A stretch of 64,000 nt of DNA, taken from the NCBI GenBank assembly GCA_025175895.1, contig CM046001.1, positions 27,662,314-27,726,313 of the forward strand. The letters run 5' to 3'. Below the pieces are notes generated by a model, which was given only the letters and a program-made list of their open reading frames with translations, ran no database searches and was not told where the DNA came from. Positions within the stretch are counted from its first letter, which is position 1. Each line of letters opens with the position of its first letter. Source of the DNA: Wurfbainia villosa. Lineage: Eukaryota; Streptophyta; Magnoliopsida; Zingiberales; Zingiberaceae. Shown in pieces: positions 30,323 to 39,945 of this stretch. The position numbers and the translations under genes are program-made.

Positions 30323-31620
30323 TGTTGATACGTTAATTTTTCCACCTCCTTTTAGCGTGGAAAGCGATAACGTCAAGGAGGCTTAGGGTTCTCTCCGATT
30401 GCAATAGTAATAAAGATGATTAGACGATAGCAAAACCAAGCACAGAGAGCAATGATACAAGATTTAACGTGGTTCAGAATTCCAATTCCTACTCCACGGG
30501 GTGAGCTCTAGAGTGAGCTACGATGCCAAAGCACTTTCACTATGAAACTTCTCCTTTTTGAAAGTATTTCTAGAGGTGGAGGAAAACCCCTTACAACTCC
30601 AACAATGTACAAAATAGAGAGATAGAATCAACTTCAAAAATTCCCCTCTCTTCTCTTCTTCCTCCAGAATATGGCCTTCCCCCCCTCTTCCGTCGTCTCA
30701 TCCTCCTCCCCTGATGCAACGCGGACTCCTCCTTCCTTGATGGGTTGTCCTCCAGTCGAATTGAATCAGGATCGGAATCCCTTGCTCTCTCCTTATTCCT
30801 TGGCTTTTATCCTCCTCCTCTTCCCCCGCCAGTTGTGATGTAAAAAACTATACAGATCATTGTCCACGTGGAGGGCCCCTCTTTCCAGGGAACAATTCTG
30901 TTAAGAGGATAAGGAGTGGAGGCTCCTGCGAATATTATGTGGGGTCATAGTTTGTTATATCATATAACAAACTCTCATAAGCTAGCACCTCGAGAAATAT
31001 TTTATCCCTCTTCTTCACTCTCTCTTCCTTCGTTGGGTCAAACACTGACTCAATTCCCCTCTTAGCGGGATCCTCCTAGTTCACTTAAACCAAGGCATAC
31101 ACTGCCTATTGATATCTAGGCCCACTCTGGTTATAAGACTCATTCCCTTGTGCTTTCCGTAACTCCCCGAGTCAATCCTCGACTCACTTCCCGAGTCACC
31201 CCCAGACTTGTGCCCTGGATTACTCACCGGGCCCCCTTTTGATATTAGGACTTATCCGCCCTATCCTACGTCTCCACCCTGTCAGCTTGGGCGACTCCCC
31301 TAGGCCAAGTCCAACTGGTTCCGACAGTGTTTCACGCATGACATTCTTCATCTCAACTCCTAAATTAGGTTGTCGTGGTATCATTAGCCACCCCTTCAAA
31401 ATAGTCAAACGAAACAGTGAGTTTGACTTTCCAAGTGAAACACTTTGCTCCATTTTCCTCCTCGTCACTCCTATTAAACCTAAGTTTTTCCCTTCATAAC
31501 TTCACCGTACGCACTTAAAACGGCTTGTTGGGCCCATGGGCCCCGCTTCCTTCATTTCAAAAGGGAAGTTTAAAAGTCGGACACCCGGAATAGGTCATTA
31601 TTCATACGACGTCTTCACCT
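30323..31620. other. probable gypsy LTR/leader sequence
   Basis: The segment includes aacgtggttcagaattcc and ctccacggggtgagctc, words common near LTR ends of plant elements, then GC-rich CT runs. No second copy was found in the window. It lies just upstream of the accessory ORFs at 31768-37206. I see no gene in it. Confidence 0.3.
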
Positions 31621-32902
31621 TTCTAGCTTCAACTCTTCTTCTTCCCTCTCGGCGACTCCCATCGATGACTATTCTTCACCCCTAACTCCCAGCACCTAGG
31701 AGTCACTTTCTTTTCACAAGTGTCTTCCCTTAACCCCAAGTAAGTGCTTTCCTTTTCCCTCACGGTTATGGCTTTGAAAAACCCTAAATCAATCCCTTGG
31801 TATGAAAGGACTATCACTCGCCTAAACGCCCAAAGCCCTTTCTTCGCCAGGAAGGACCAATACATAGATCCTTCCGTAAAATGTCATTTTGTCGCTGCTT
31901 CTTTTAGATCACACAAACCCCCTCCTGATTATCACTGTTTTTTCTCTGAACAACTGATAAATCACCTACATTTACTTTTCCCCACTATCTATTTTGATAT
32001 ATTAGAGTTTTACCAACTGCCCATTAAACAATTAGCCCCTAACGCCTTTCGTATACTAACAGGGGCAGTAATAGTTTTTAGACATCTAGATCTCACCCTG
32101 TCCCCACTACTATTTCATTGTCTTTTCCAACGGAAGTCTTCGAAAGAAGGCATTTTCTATTTCGCCAGTTGGCAAGATTACTAATTCTTGGTAAATATGC
32201 CATCCTCTCATAAGGGTTGGGAGGATTCATACTTTTTTGCTTAACTTCCTACCCCATTGCCCCATTCGAAAAACTGGAAGACTACTCTCCCTGACCTACC
32301 TCCCTTTCAAGAGAGTAGGACTCAATGTTCTTTCTAGGAGATATACTAGGTGTTGAGGGAGTGTCATTATGATTCTGATTACTTGCTAAAGCCCCCTTTT
32401 GAACCGTATGGGTTATCTCCTTTCCCCTTAAGTGATCCAGGTGTCATAGGTAGGTTGCTACTCTTACTCTGATATATTATGGATAATGCTTTTTATTAAT
32501 GCCGATCATTATTTTCACCGTCTTGTATTGCAGACTATATGATGCAGGATGCCAGAGTTAGAGGGGAGAAGATTGTTGCTGCTAAGAAGAAGCCTTCAAA
32601 GAAATGAGCTAGGGGAAAATCTCCTATTCTTCCTTCCTCTCCCCATAAAAGACTTCACCCTCGCAGGGAGAATGTTCCTGGTTTCTCCACCCTTCCAGCA
32701 TCTTCTTCCTCCCACTCTTCTCCTCCTCCTCCCCCTCTAAAGCTAAACAGACACCGCAATTTTGTCATTTCTGAGCCCTTAGCGGAGGAGACTACGCCTT
32801 TAATTCTTCCCCCCTCCCCTCGAGAAGAACTTTCTCCTTCCCCCTCTCTTCCTTCATCTCTGCCTCTACCTAGTAGGAGAATTGACTCCCCTACCTATTC
32901 TC

Positions 32903-34505
32903 TGTTGGTGCAATTGACGCAGGTCATGATTGACCAGACTCGAGTAGTGTTTTGATGTTTGACAATGGTTTGAAGAGATTGTTAGTGCAATCGACCCGGG
33001 CTATGATTGACCGGACTCGAGTTTGACTCGAGTGGTATTTTGGATGTTTGACGATGGTTTGACCATTGTTTGACTATATGGTTGACATGAGATTGACCAT
33101 ATGATAGGAAAGTCCAAGTCTTGTGTACTTGGCATGGAAAGTCCAAGTCTTGTGTACTTGGCATGGAAAGTCCAAGCATTGGTCTTGGCAAGGGAAAGTC
33201 CAAGCTTGAGTCTTAGCAAATGGAAAGTCCAACATGGGTTGGCAAGGAAAGACCAAGGGTGTAGTCTTGGCCACGTAAGTCCAAGTGTGTAGTATTGGCG
33301 GTGAAAGTCCAAGTCATGGGTACTTGGCAATTGGGAAGTCCAAGGGGTGATATTGGCGGCGTAAAGTCCAAGGGTGGAGTCTTGGCAGCATAAGTCTAAT
33401 GGTTGACGGTGTAAAGTCCAAGCGAGAGGCTTGGCAGCGTAAGCCCAATGTGCCTTGACGGTGTATACCACATTAGCATGACAATAGCTGATGGAAGTAC
33501 CTGAAGGCTAGCGTATGGATGAACAAGTCATGGATGACTTGGAGGGATCCGATAAGCATGAGGCTGACGGAGGTGGCTAGAAGGCTTAGGTCTAGGTTAA
33601 GGGTAGTCTAGCAAGTATGAGAGCATCATACTTGGGGTAAAATCTCATGTTTGAGATGTATCAGTGACTGATATTATGGTCAGCCAACTAGTGTTTGGCT
33701 ATAGGAAATGGCCTAGCAATCGACTGCCAGCAATGGGCAGTCGACTGATGGCCTTAGCAGTCGACTAATTTGGAGATCAGTCATCTGCTGATCGGGTTTT
33801 CGGGAACAGAATATTTTCGAGTTGACTATTAGGGTTTGACAGTCAAGTGATGACTTTATCAGTCGATTGATGAGTATGATCAATCGACTGATGGTCTATC
33901 CGTTGGAACTTATCCAACGTGGCTCGGGCCGTTGTGAGACAACGACTACAAGAGCAGTCGACTGATGGTCTTGATCAGTCGACTGCTAGGCGAAATCCAG
34001 CCCAAGTTGCAGGTTTAAAAAAAGCATGATGGGAGAGATTTGGCAGGGATTTATTGAGCGTCTTTGAGGTGATTTGCTGGTGCAAATCAGGGTCTTCAAG
34101 CATGGTTCAAGCAATTAACAAGCAAGCATTCCAAAGCAATAGTTGTAAAGTTTTCTTTATGTTATTTTGTATATTCATCTTGTATTTGATTGTCTTACCT
34201 TGTATTACTTATTATAATCACTTGTATGAGGTTTCTTCGCCTTCGACGTGTTGTCGAGAAGGAGTATTTGATTAGTGGTGTGTGTTTGCATCGCTAGGGC
34301 TCTTTCGAGCCCAATCCGTGGAGTAGAAACCGTGAGGTTCTGAACCATATTATATCTTAGTGTACTTGTGGTTGTCTTTATTTTGTTATTGCTATTATAT
34401 ATATTCTGTGACGCATAATAAGTTTTGTAGAGACGAACATGAACAATATCCATTGACGCATCGAAACGCTATTCACCCCCTCTAGCGGTCATCACAGTCC
34501 CAACA
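32903..34505 (+). mobile_element. solo LTR, family B
   Basis: It runs TGTTGGTGCAATTG to cagtcccaaca, with perfect TTCTC duplications at 32898-32902 and 34506-34510. It contains the aagtccaag/cttggc units (33108-33450), cagtcgactg-like palindromes (33660-33990) and a leader like the other family B LTRs. The first ~77 bases are followed at 32980 by a second LTR-like start (tgttagtgcaatcgac), so its 5' end is partly duplicated. It sits in the Pro-rich linker of the accessory ORF. Confidence 0.87.
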
Positions 34506-34844
34506 TTCTCCTCCTCCGCCTACCCATACAGAACTGTCTCTTTCACCTCCTCCTACTCTTAATGTTGACTCTTCTACTCCCAATGTATCTACAGAAGAAC
34601 CTTCTTCGTCTGCTTCTTTAGGATCCTCTCTCAGGAACTGAAGTATAGAGGAAATGAGACTCTTCAATCAGTCCAGCATGCAGGGCCCCTATGAGCGCCT
34701 ACGCAAACACTTGGCGGAGGTATATTCTTCTTCTCTTCATATTTAATATATACTGGTCTTATTCCCGTAACACCCTTTCTTCTTCCTCAGGTAGTTACTG
34801 ATTATAATGAGACTACTCAACATATAGTAAACTACCAATCCACC

Positions 34845-35519
34845 ATGGTTGCATGCCATACTGCCTCACTATCTCAGCAAAAAAGACTAACTCAACAACT
34901 GGCTGAGAGTAAACAACAGGAGGCCACCCTAACCGCTCAATGTGAAGACTTAATAACACAATTAGCAATAGCTATGAGTGAAAAAAAAGAGCTCCTTAAG
35001 AAGAATGTTGATCTTAACCAGCAACTATTCCTGCAATCTGGCCAACTTCAGCATGTCGACCTCCTCACCCAGGACTTAGTAGAGCACAAGGTTCAACTTA
35101 AAGAAGTAGAAACTAGAGCTTGTCAATCTTCGACTGCCCTCCTACAAATTCAAGCAAGGAATCAAGCATTGGAGGCCTCTTTAATGTCCTGTCGAATGAA
35201 GCTAGAAAATCTCTCTTCCACAGTTTCTACCCTTCCTGGAGTGTTGACAGCAATCTTCGAACAACATCAGAAATTGCAAAAGGAGCAATCCAAAGCTATG
35301 GCCTCCTTGGGCCAGCAAGCTATAATAGTTGCCAAAGACAGAGACCTCCTGGCCGCTCAATTAGCTGATTATCAGGCCCAATGGAAGGAATATGAGGCAG
35401 ATTTACGGCTGCAGTATGCCCACAAAGGGGTACAACTATTCATCTTAGGCTTCGAAGGGTCCTCCGCTCAGAATGCCGCTAAGGACTATCCTCTGTCAGG
35501 TGCAGTACAAGCCATTTAG
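34845..35519 (+). CDS. coiled-coil domain of the accessory ORF (longest open piece)
   Basis: An open stretch of 224 codons rich in Gln, Leu, Lys and Glu with clear heptads (QQLAESKQQEATLTAQ, LTQDLVEHKVQLKEVE). It is most likely the last exon of the gene beginning at 31768 rather than an independent gene. There is no homology to the FPP gene beyond coil character. Confidence 0.45.
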   Translation: MVACHTASLSQQKRLTQQLAESKQQEATLTAQCEDLITQLAIAMSEKKELLKKNVDLNQQLFLQSGQLQHVDLLTQDLVEHKVQLKEVETRACQSSTALLQIQARNQALEASLMSCRMKLENLSSTVSTLPGVLTAIFEQHQKLQKEQSKAMASLGQQAIIVAKDRDLLAAQLADYQAQWKEYEADLRLQYAHKGVQLFILGFEGSSAQNAAKDYPLSGAVQAI

Positions 35520-35980
35520 ATGTTGAGGTCGCCTTGGCCAACTATCCGATAGACATCTTTGAATTGTAATTTTTGCACTTCCTACAGTGTACTAATAACT
35601 TTATCAATGAAAAATATTTGATGGCCAATCTTGTATCCTTTCCTTTCTTTTAAAGTGAATAAAACTTTCCTCTTTCACTATTCCAGACCACCCAAGATCA
35701 ATTATCTTTTAGGGTGCCAGTCGATTGTCACTTACTCTCACCCGGGAATTCACTCGGGCAAAAATAGAGAATATTCCCCATGATTTAGAGTCACTTTCTG
35801 TGTGGTAGAGGCGTACTATAATTTATTGAGCCAAATTACCTCTCCTTGCCTAGATGAGAATGCAATCACTCGTTTCAGGATTAATACTTTTATTATTTCT
35901 CATACTAATGCCATTACTCCCCTCGACCTTTCACCTTCTCCTTCCTTTTCCAAGGAGGAATATGGACATTCTTCCTCTTC

Positions 35981-36484
35981 TATAAATTACAACTATGAGT
36001 CTTATTACTCTTATCCTACCTTCATGGCTTCTGCAGGGCACCCTATTGACATAAGCTCTTGCTCCGACTCCCCCGACTCGAATTCCTTCGACACGGGTTC
36101 CTCAGATAACTCAGCCACCCACTCTACGACTGCTTTAGCATACCGGCCTCCTCCTCCTCTGACTCCAGCCGATACCACAACTTCCAGCGTGACAAGGTCT
36201 TTTCGGTCTCCCTTCCCCTCCTTTGGCAACCGGGTATGGAACCCTTCTACTACTTGGGAGTACATCGTGGGAGATCCCAATGCTCCAACCATACTTCCCC
36301 CTCTCCCCCCAGTTGCCACCTTTCTTCCTGTCCTGTTCCTCCAGATGAAGCTCCTTCATTTCCCCCAACCGGAGCTTCACACTCCCTACCCTGGGAATGG
36401 GGAAGCTTCTACAGAATCATTCTAGCACCTCCCTCCGAAGATGGGTCTTCTGTCGACTCTTCCAGCAATACTAAACCTATATAA
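35981..36484 (+). pseudogene. Ser/Pro-rich ORF with a frameshift, gypsy-associated
   Basis: A TATA-like tataaatt (35981-35988) precedes ATG 36024, which opens MASAGHPIDISSCSDSPDSN. The protein is Ser/Thr/Pro-rich and changes frame near 36330 to end ILAPPSEDGSSVDSSSN with TAA at 36482-36484; AATAAA overlaps the stop (36484-36489). No domain is recognised. A longer upstream open frame (from 35802) exists, so the start is uncertain. Confidence 0.35.
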
Positions 36485-36843
36485 ATAAATTTTTAATTGA
36501 TGTAACCATTATTTCTCGCATCTATAAGAAGACAAGAGTATTTAAACTTGTCCCGGTTGTTTTTTGCATGTTTCGGATACTTTCAACAAAACACCTTTGC
36601 TAATACTTGGTTTGTCTCACAGGGTTGACTCCGCATAGCAAAACTGAGGAATGTTGTCAGAGAATAACTAGCCCCTAAATTAAATCGAATCCACTTCGTA
36701 TCTACTTTCCCTACGGGATACGACTAGTCTTTTCAGAATTAATGCATTCAACTACTCCCGCTACCATCCCTACATCTTCCCATCTTATCTGCCTTTACTA
36801 TCTCTATTTTCCAAGATGATTAATTAACACCTCCCTTCTTCTC

Positions 36844-36850
36844 TATAAAA
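36844..36850 (+). promoter_or_regulatory. TATA box of the accessory mini-gene
   Basis: tataaaa lies in a pyrimidine-rich setting (cttctctataaaaacc), 90 bases before the ATG at 36934, and is followed by a CT-rich leader. Confidence 0.5.
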
Positions 36851-36933
36851 ACCTTCGACATTACCTTTCAATCAACACACCCCTTTGTTCTTCTATTTTC
36901 GCCGGTGCATTTCTCTCTTAGTCTGCTTCCACC

Positions 36934-37206
36934 ATGGAAGGCATGTCAGAGCAGGGCAACAACTCCCCTTCTCCTGATATGCTTATTGAAGATCAGTGCT
37001 GGATACACGAGCTAGAAGAATAGGTCACGGACCTGAAGAGATGTCTGCAGTTAGCCTCCACTCGCAACTACACCTTGCGCCAAGAGCTGGCGATGGCCCA
37101 AAGGGCCTTGTCCAAGCACATATTTATGCAACAATCCTACCTCAGGCAACTATTTCGCATCCAGTCTGGGGGCAAACAAGCCCCAGCGACACCTACGAAG
37201 AAATAA
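36934..37206 (+). pseudogene. accessory mini-gene, 90 codons with one internal stop
   Basis: The ATG sits in an ideal plant context (tccaccATGGAAGG). The frame reads MEGMSEQGNNSPSPDMLIED, then ELEE, a TAG stop at 37021-37023, then VTDLKRCLQLASTRNYTLRQ and a basic end with TAA at 37204-37206. A TAG from a CAG Gln codon would explain the stop. AATAAA at 37287-37292 gives a complete TATA-ATG-stop-polyA layout within 450 bases. The heptad-like second half resembles the short coiled coils near 55.1 kb. Function unknown. Confidence 0.45.
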
Positions 37207-37286
37207 TCCATCGAACTCCTTAGTTCCCCTTAGGGTGAACTTTTTGTTATTTTCTCTTAGAAAGTTGTACTGTCTCTTCCCCTATC

Positions 37287-37292
37287 AATAAA
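37287..37292 (+). terminator. polyadenylation signal of the mini-gene
   Basis: AATAAA lies 80 bases after the stop codon, preceded by T-rich sequence (ttgttattttctc). The plus-strand position fits only the mini-gene. Confidence 0.4.
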
Positions 37293-37699
37293 ATTCTTCT
37301 TCTAAAAACTGTGTATGCCTTTTCCCGTCGAATGAACATTCTTCGGAAATGAATAAAATATTCCAGCACCAATTGTAAATCCGATACTTACTATTTTCAC
37401 GCCACCACCCCCTTCAGTATTGTAGTGCCAATTCATCAAACCAACTCCCTTCCATTTTAGATATAATCCCAGCCAAGAATAAGTTCCGATTATAGCAAAG
37501 AAAAAGAGAAAAAGAAAGAGACGTAACCTCACCTTTTCCCGGCAAGTCAGAACGAAGTTGGTTACTGCTATCATCTCTTGATAACACTTCCCCACTACTC
37601 TCCCGATTCACTTCATAATAATGATGGCTTGCCTCAGAGACAAGCTCAAAAAATAGAAATGACTTGACCCGGAATGTGGTCGGGTCAGATTAAAACCGT

Positions 37700-39845
37700 A
37701 TTTCACACTTCTTCATAAGTATTTCGGCTTTGAGCCCAATTCCTCCCTTCCGCTTCCATACGGGAGTAACAATTTGGCTTGAGGGCTATTTGAGAAAAGA
37801 TAACAACACTTCATCAAAGCATCTACCTTAAACCCAAGCTTCTCCGTTCCGCCACCACATGGGGATAATGGTTTGACTCGAGGGCCAGCTGAAAGAATAG
37901 TGACTACCCGACCTAGAGCTTCACCTAGTCAGGTCGGAATAATTTTTCACTCCGCCGCTTTTCCTTCTATGCATCTACCTTGAATTCAACTCCTCCGTTC
38001 CGCCACTATACGGGGATAATTGCTTGACTGAAAGACAATCCAAAAGAATTGTGACGACTTGAGCTAGGGCTTCACCTGGTTAGGTTGGAATAATTTTTTA
38101 CTCCGCCTTTTGTTCTTCTGTGTCTCTACCTTGAACCTAACTCCTCCATTCCGCCACCATACGGGGAAAATTTCTTGACTGAAAGACAAGCTAAAAGAAT
38201 TATGATGACTCGACCTAGGGCTTCGCCTGGTCAGGTTAGAATATTTTTTTTCCTCCGCCGTTTTTTCTTTTGTGCCTCTACCTTGAACCCAACTCCTCCG
38301 TTCCGCCACCACATGGGTATAATATCTTGGAGACAAGCAGAAAGAATTGTGACGACTTGACCCAAGGCTTCGCCTGGTCAAGTCAGAATTTTTTACTCCG
38401 CCGTTTGTTCTTCTGTGCATCTACCTTGAACCCAACTCCTCCGTTCCGCCACCACACGGAGATAATTGCTTGGCTTGGAGATAAGCAGAAAGAATTGTGA
38501 TGACTTGACCCAGGGCTTCGCCTGGTTAGGTATGAATTTTTTACTCCGTTATTTATTCTTCTGTGCATCTACCTTGAACCTAACTCCTCTGTTCCGCCAC
38601 CACACGGGGATAATTGCTTGACTTGGAGACAAGCATAAAGAAATGTGACGACTTGACCCAGGGCTTCGCCTAGTTAGGTCGGAATAATTTTTTACTCTGC
38701 CAATCTTTATAAGTGTACTTAAACCCAACTCCTCCGTTCCGCTACCGCACGAGGATAATGACTTCGGTTGATATCGAGTCGTAAGAAAGTGTGACGACCT
38801 GGTCTAGGGCTTTGCCCTATTAGGTCGGAATAATTTTTTACTCCGTCATTCTTCACAGGTGTTTTTACCTTAAACTCTACTCTTCCATTCTGCCACCGCA
38901 TGGGGATAATGGCTTCAGCTAATACTGAGCAGTAAAAAGTGTGACGATCTGACCTAGAGCTTTGCCCCATCAGGTCGGAATAATTTTTTACTCTGTCGTT
39001 CTTCACAAAGTGTATTTACCTTAAACCCTACTCCTCCGTTCCGCAACCACATGAGGATAGTGGCTTCAACTAATGTTGAGCCATAAAAAGTGTGACTACC
39101 TAGTTTGAGGCATTGCCCTATCAGGCCGGAATGAATTTTTTACTTCGCCGTTCTTCACAGGTGTTTCTACCTTAAACCCTACTCCTCCGTTTTGCAATCG
39201 CACGTGCATGATGACTCCGACTGATATCGAGCTATAAAAATGTGATGACCTGATTCAGGACTTTACCCAATCAGGTCGGAATGAATTTTTTACTCCGTCA
39301 TTCTTCACAGGTGTTTCTACCTTAAACCCTACTCTTCCGTTCTGCAACCGCACGGGGATGATGACTCCGGCTGATATCGAGCCATAAAAATATGACGACC
39401 TGATCTAGGGCTTTGCCCAATCAGGTCGGAATGAATATTGTACTCCACGGTTTTTCACAAAGTGTATTTACCTTAAACCCTACTCCTCCATTTTGCAACC
39501 ATATGAGGATAGTGGTTTCAGCTAATACCGAGCCATAAAAAGTGTGGCGACCTAGTTTGGGGCTTCACCCTATCAAGTAGGAATGAATTTTTTACTCCGT
39601 CATTCTTCACAGGTGTTTCTACCTTAAACCCTACTCCTCCGTTCCACAACCATATAGGGATAGTGACTTCAGCTAATACTGAGCCATAAAAAGTGTGACG
39701 ACCTAGTCTGGGGCTTCGCACTATCAGGTCAGAATAATTTTTTTTACTCTGTCGTTCTTCACAGGTGTTTCTACCTTAAACCCTACTCCTCCGTTCTGCA
39801 ACCGCATGGGGATGATGGCTCTAGTTAATACCGAGCCATAAAAAA
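37700..39845. repeat. tandem array, about 15 units of ~150 bp
   Basis: Each unit holds ctccgttccgccaccacacggggataat, then a gacttga..gggcttcgcc..tcaggtcggaataatttttt tract, then actccg..ttcttc..tctaccttgaaccc. Unit starts (ttgaaccc/ttaaaccc) occur near 37736, 37849, 37989, 38132, 38283, 38426, 38575, 38719, 38871, 39021, 39171, 39322, 39474, 39624 and 39776. The left units differ from the right ones (ttgaacccaac versus ttaaaccctac), so two sub-families are arranged in order. ORFs across it are repeat artefacts. Confidence 0.85.
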
Positions 39846-39945
39846 GACACCTCATGATTTAAATCCCCTACTATCTCTTATTTTGATCTCTTTTTGGGGC
39901 CCCACATCTCTGCTCTGAAGCCCAATTCGTATCATAAGCGTATCC

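Larger units (their letters stand above)
31768..35519 (+). pseudogene. gypsy-associated accessory ORF: transposase-like N-terminus plus coiled coil, broken by a solo LTR
   Basis: ATG at 31768 opens MALKNPKSIPWYERTITRL. Residues about 40-125 (VAASFRSHKPPPDY, FYQLPIKQLAPNAFRILTG) resemble the 'putative gypsy type transposon' domain seen in extra ORFs of large Tat-type elements. After a stop at 32182 the same domain seems to continue (HKGWEDSYFF). Then comes a Pro/Ser-rich linker with a stop (about 32535-32902), a solo LTR, the rest of the linker (34511-34640), and a 224-residue coiled coil (34845-35519) starting MVACHTASLSQQKRLTQQL. An intron near 34720-34790 (aggtatattc to cctcaggtag) is plausible. 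Function unknown; the orientation is opposite to the gypsy pol at 56-59.5 kb. Confidence 0.55.

Noticed and set aside
38064..39006. Repeated ORFs with recurring SPSSRHHNSFCL-like words
   Set aside because: They come from translation of the tandem DNA repeat; the same words appear in shifted frames.
37700..39845. Regularly spaced repeats that might suggest a CRISPR-like array
   Set aside because: Units are ~150 bp, degenerate and contiguous without unique spacers; this is an ordinary tandem array in a plant transposon.
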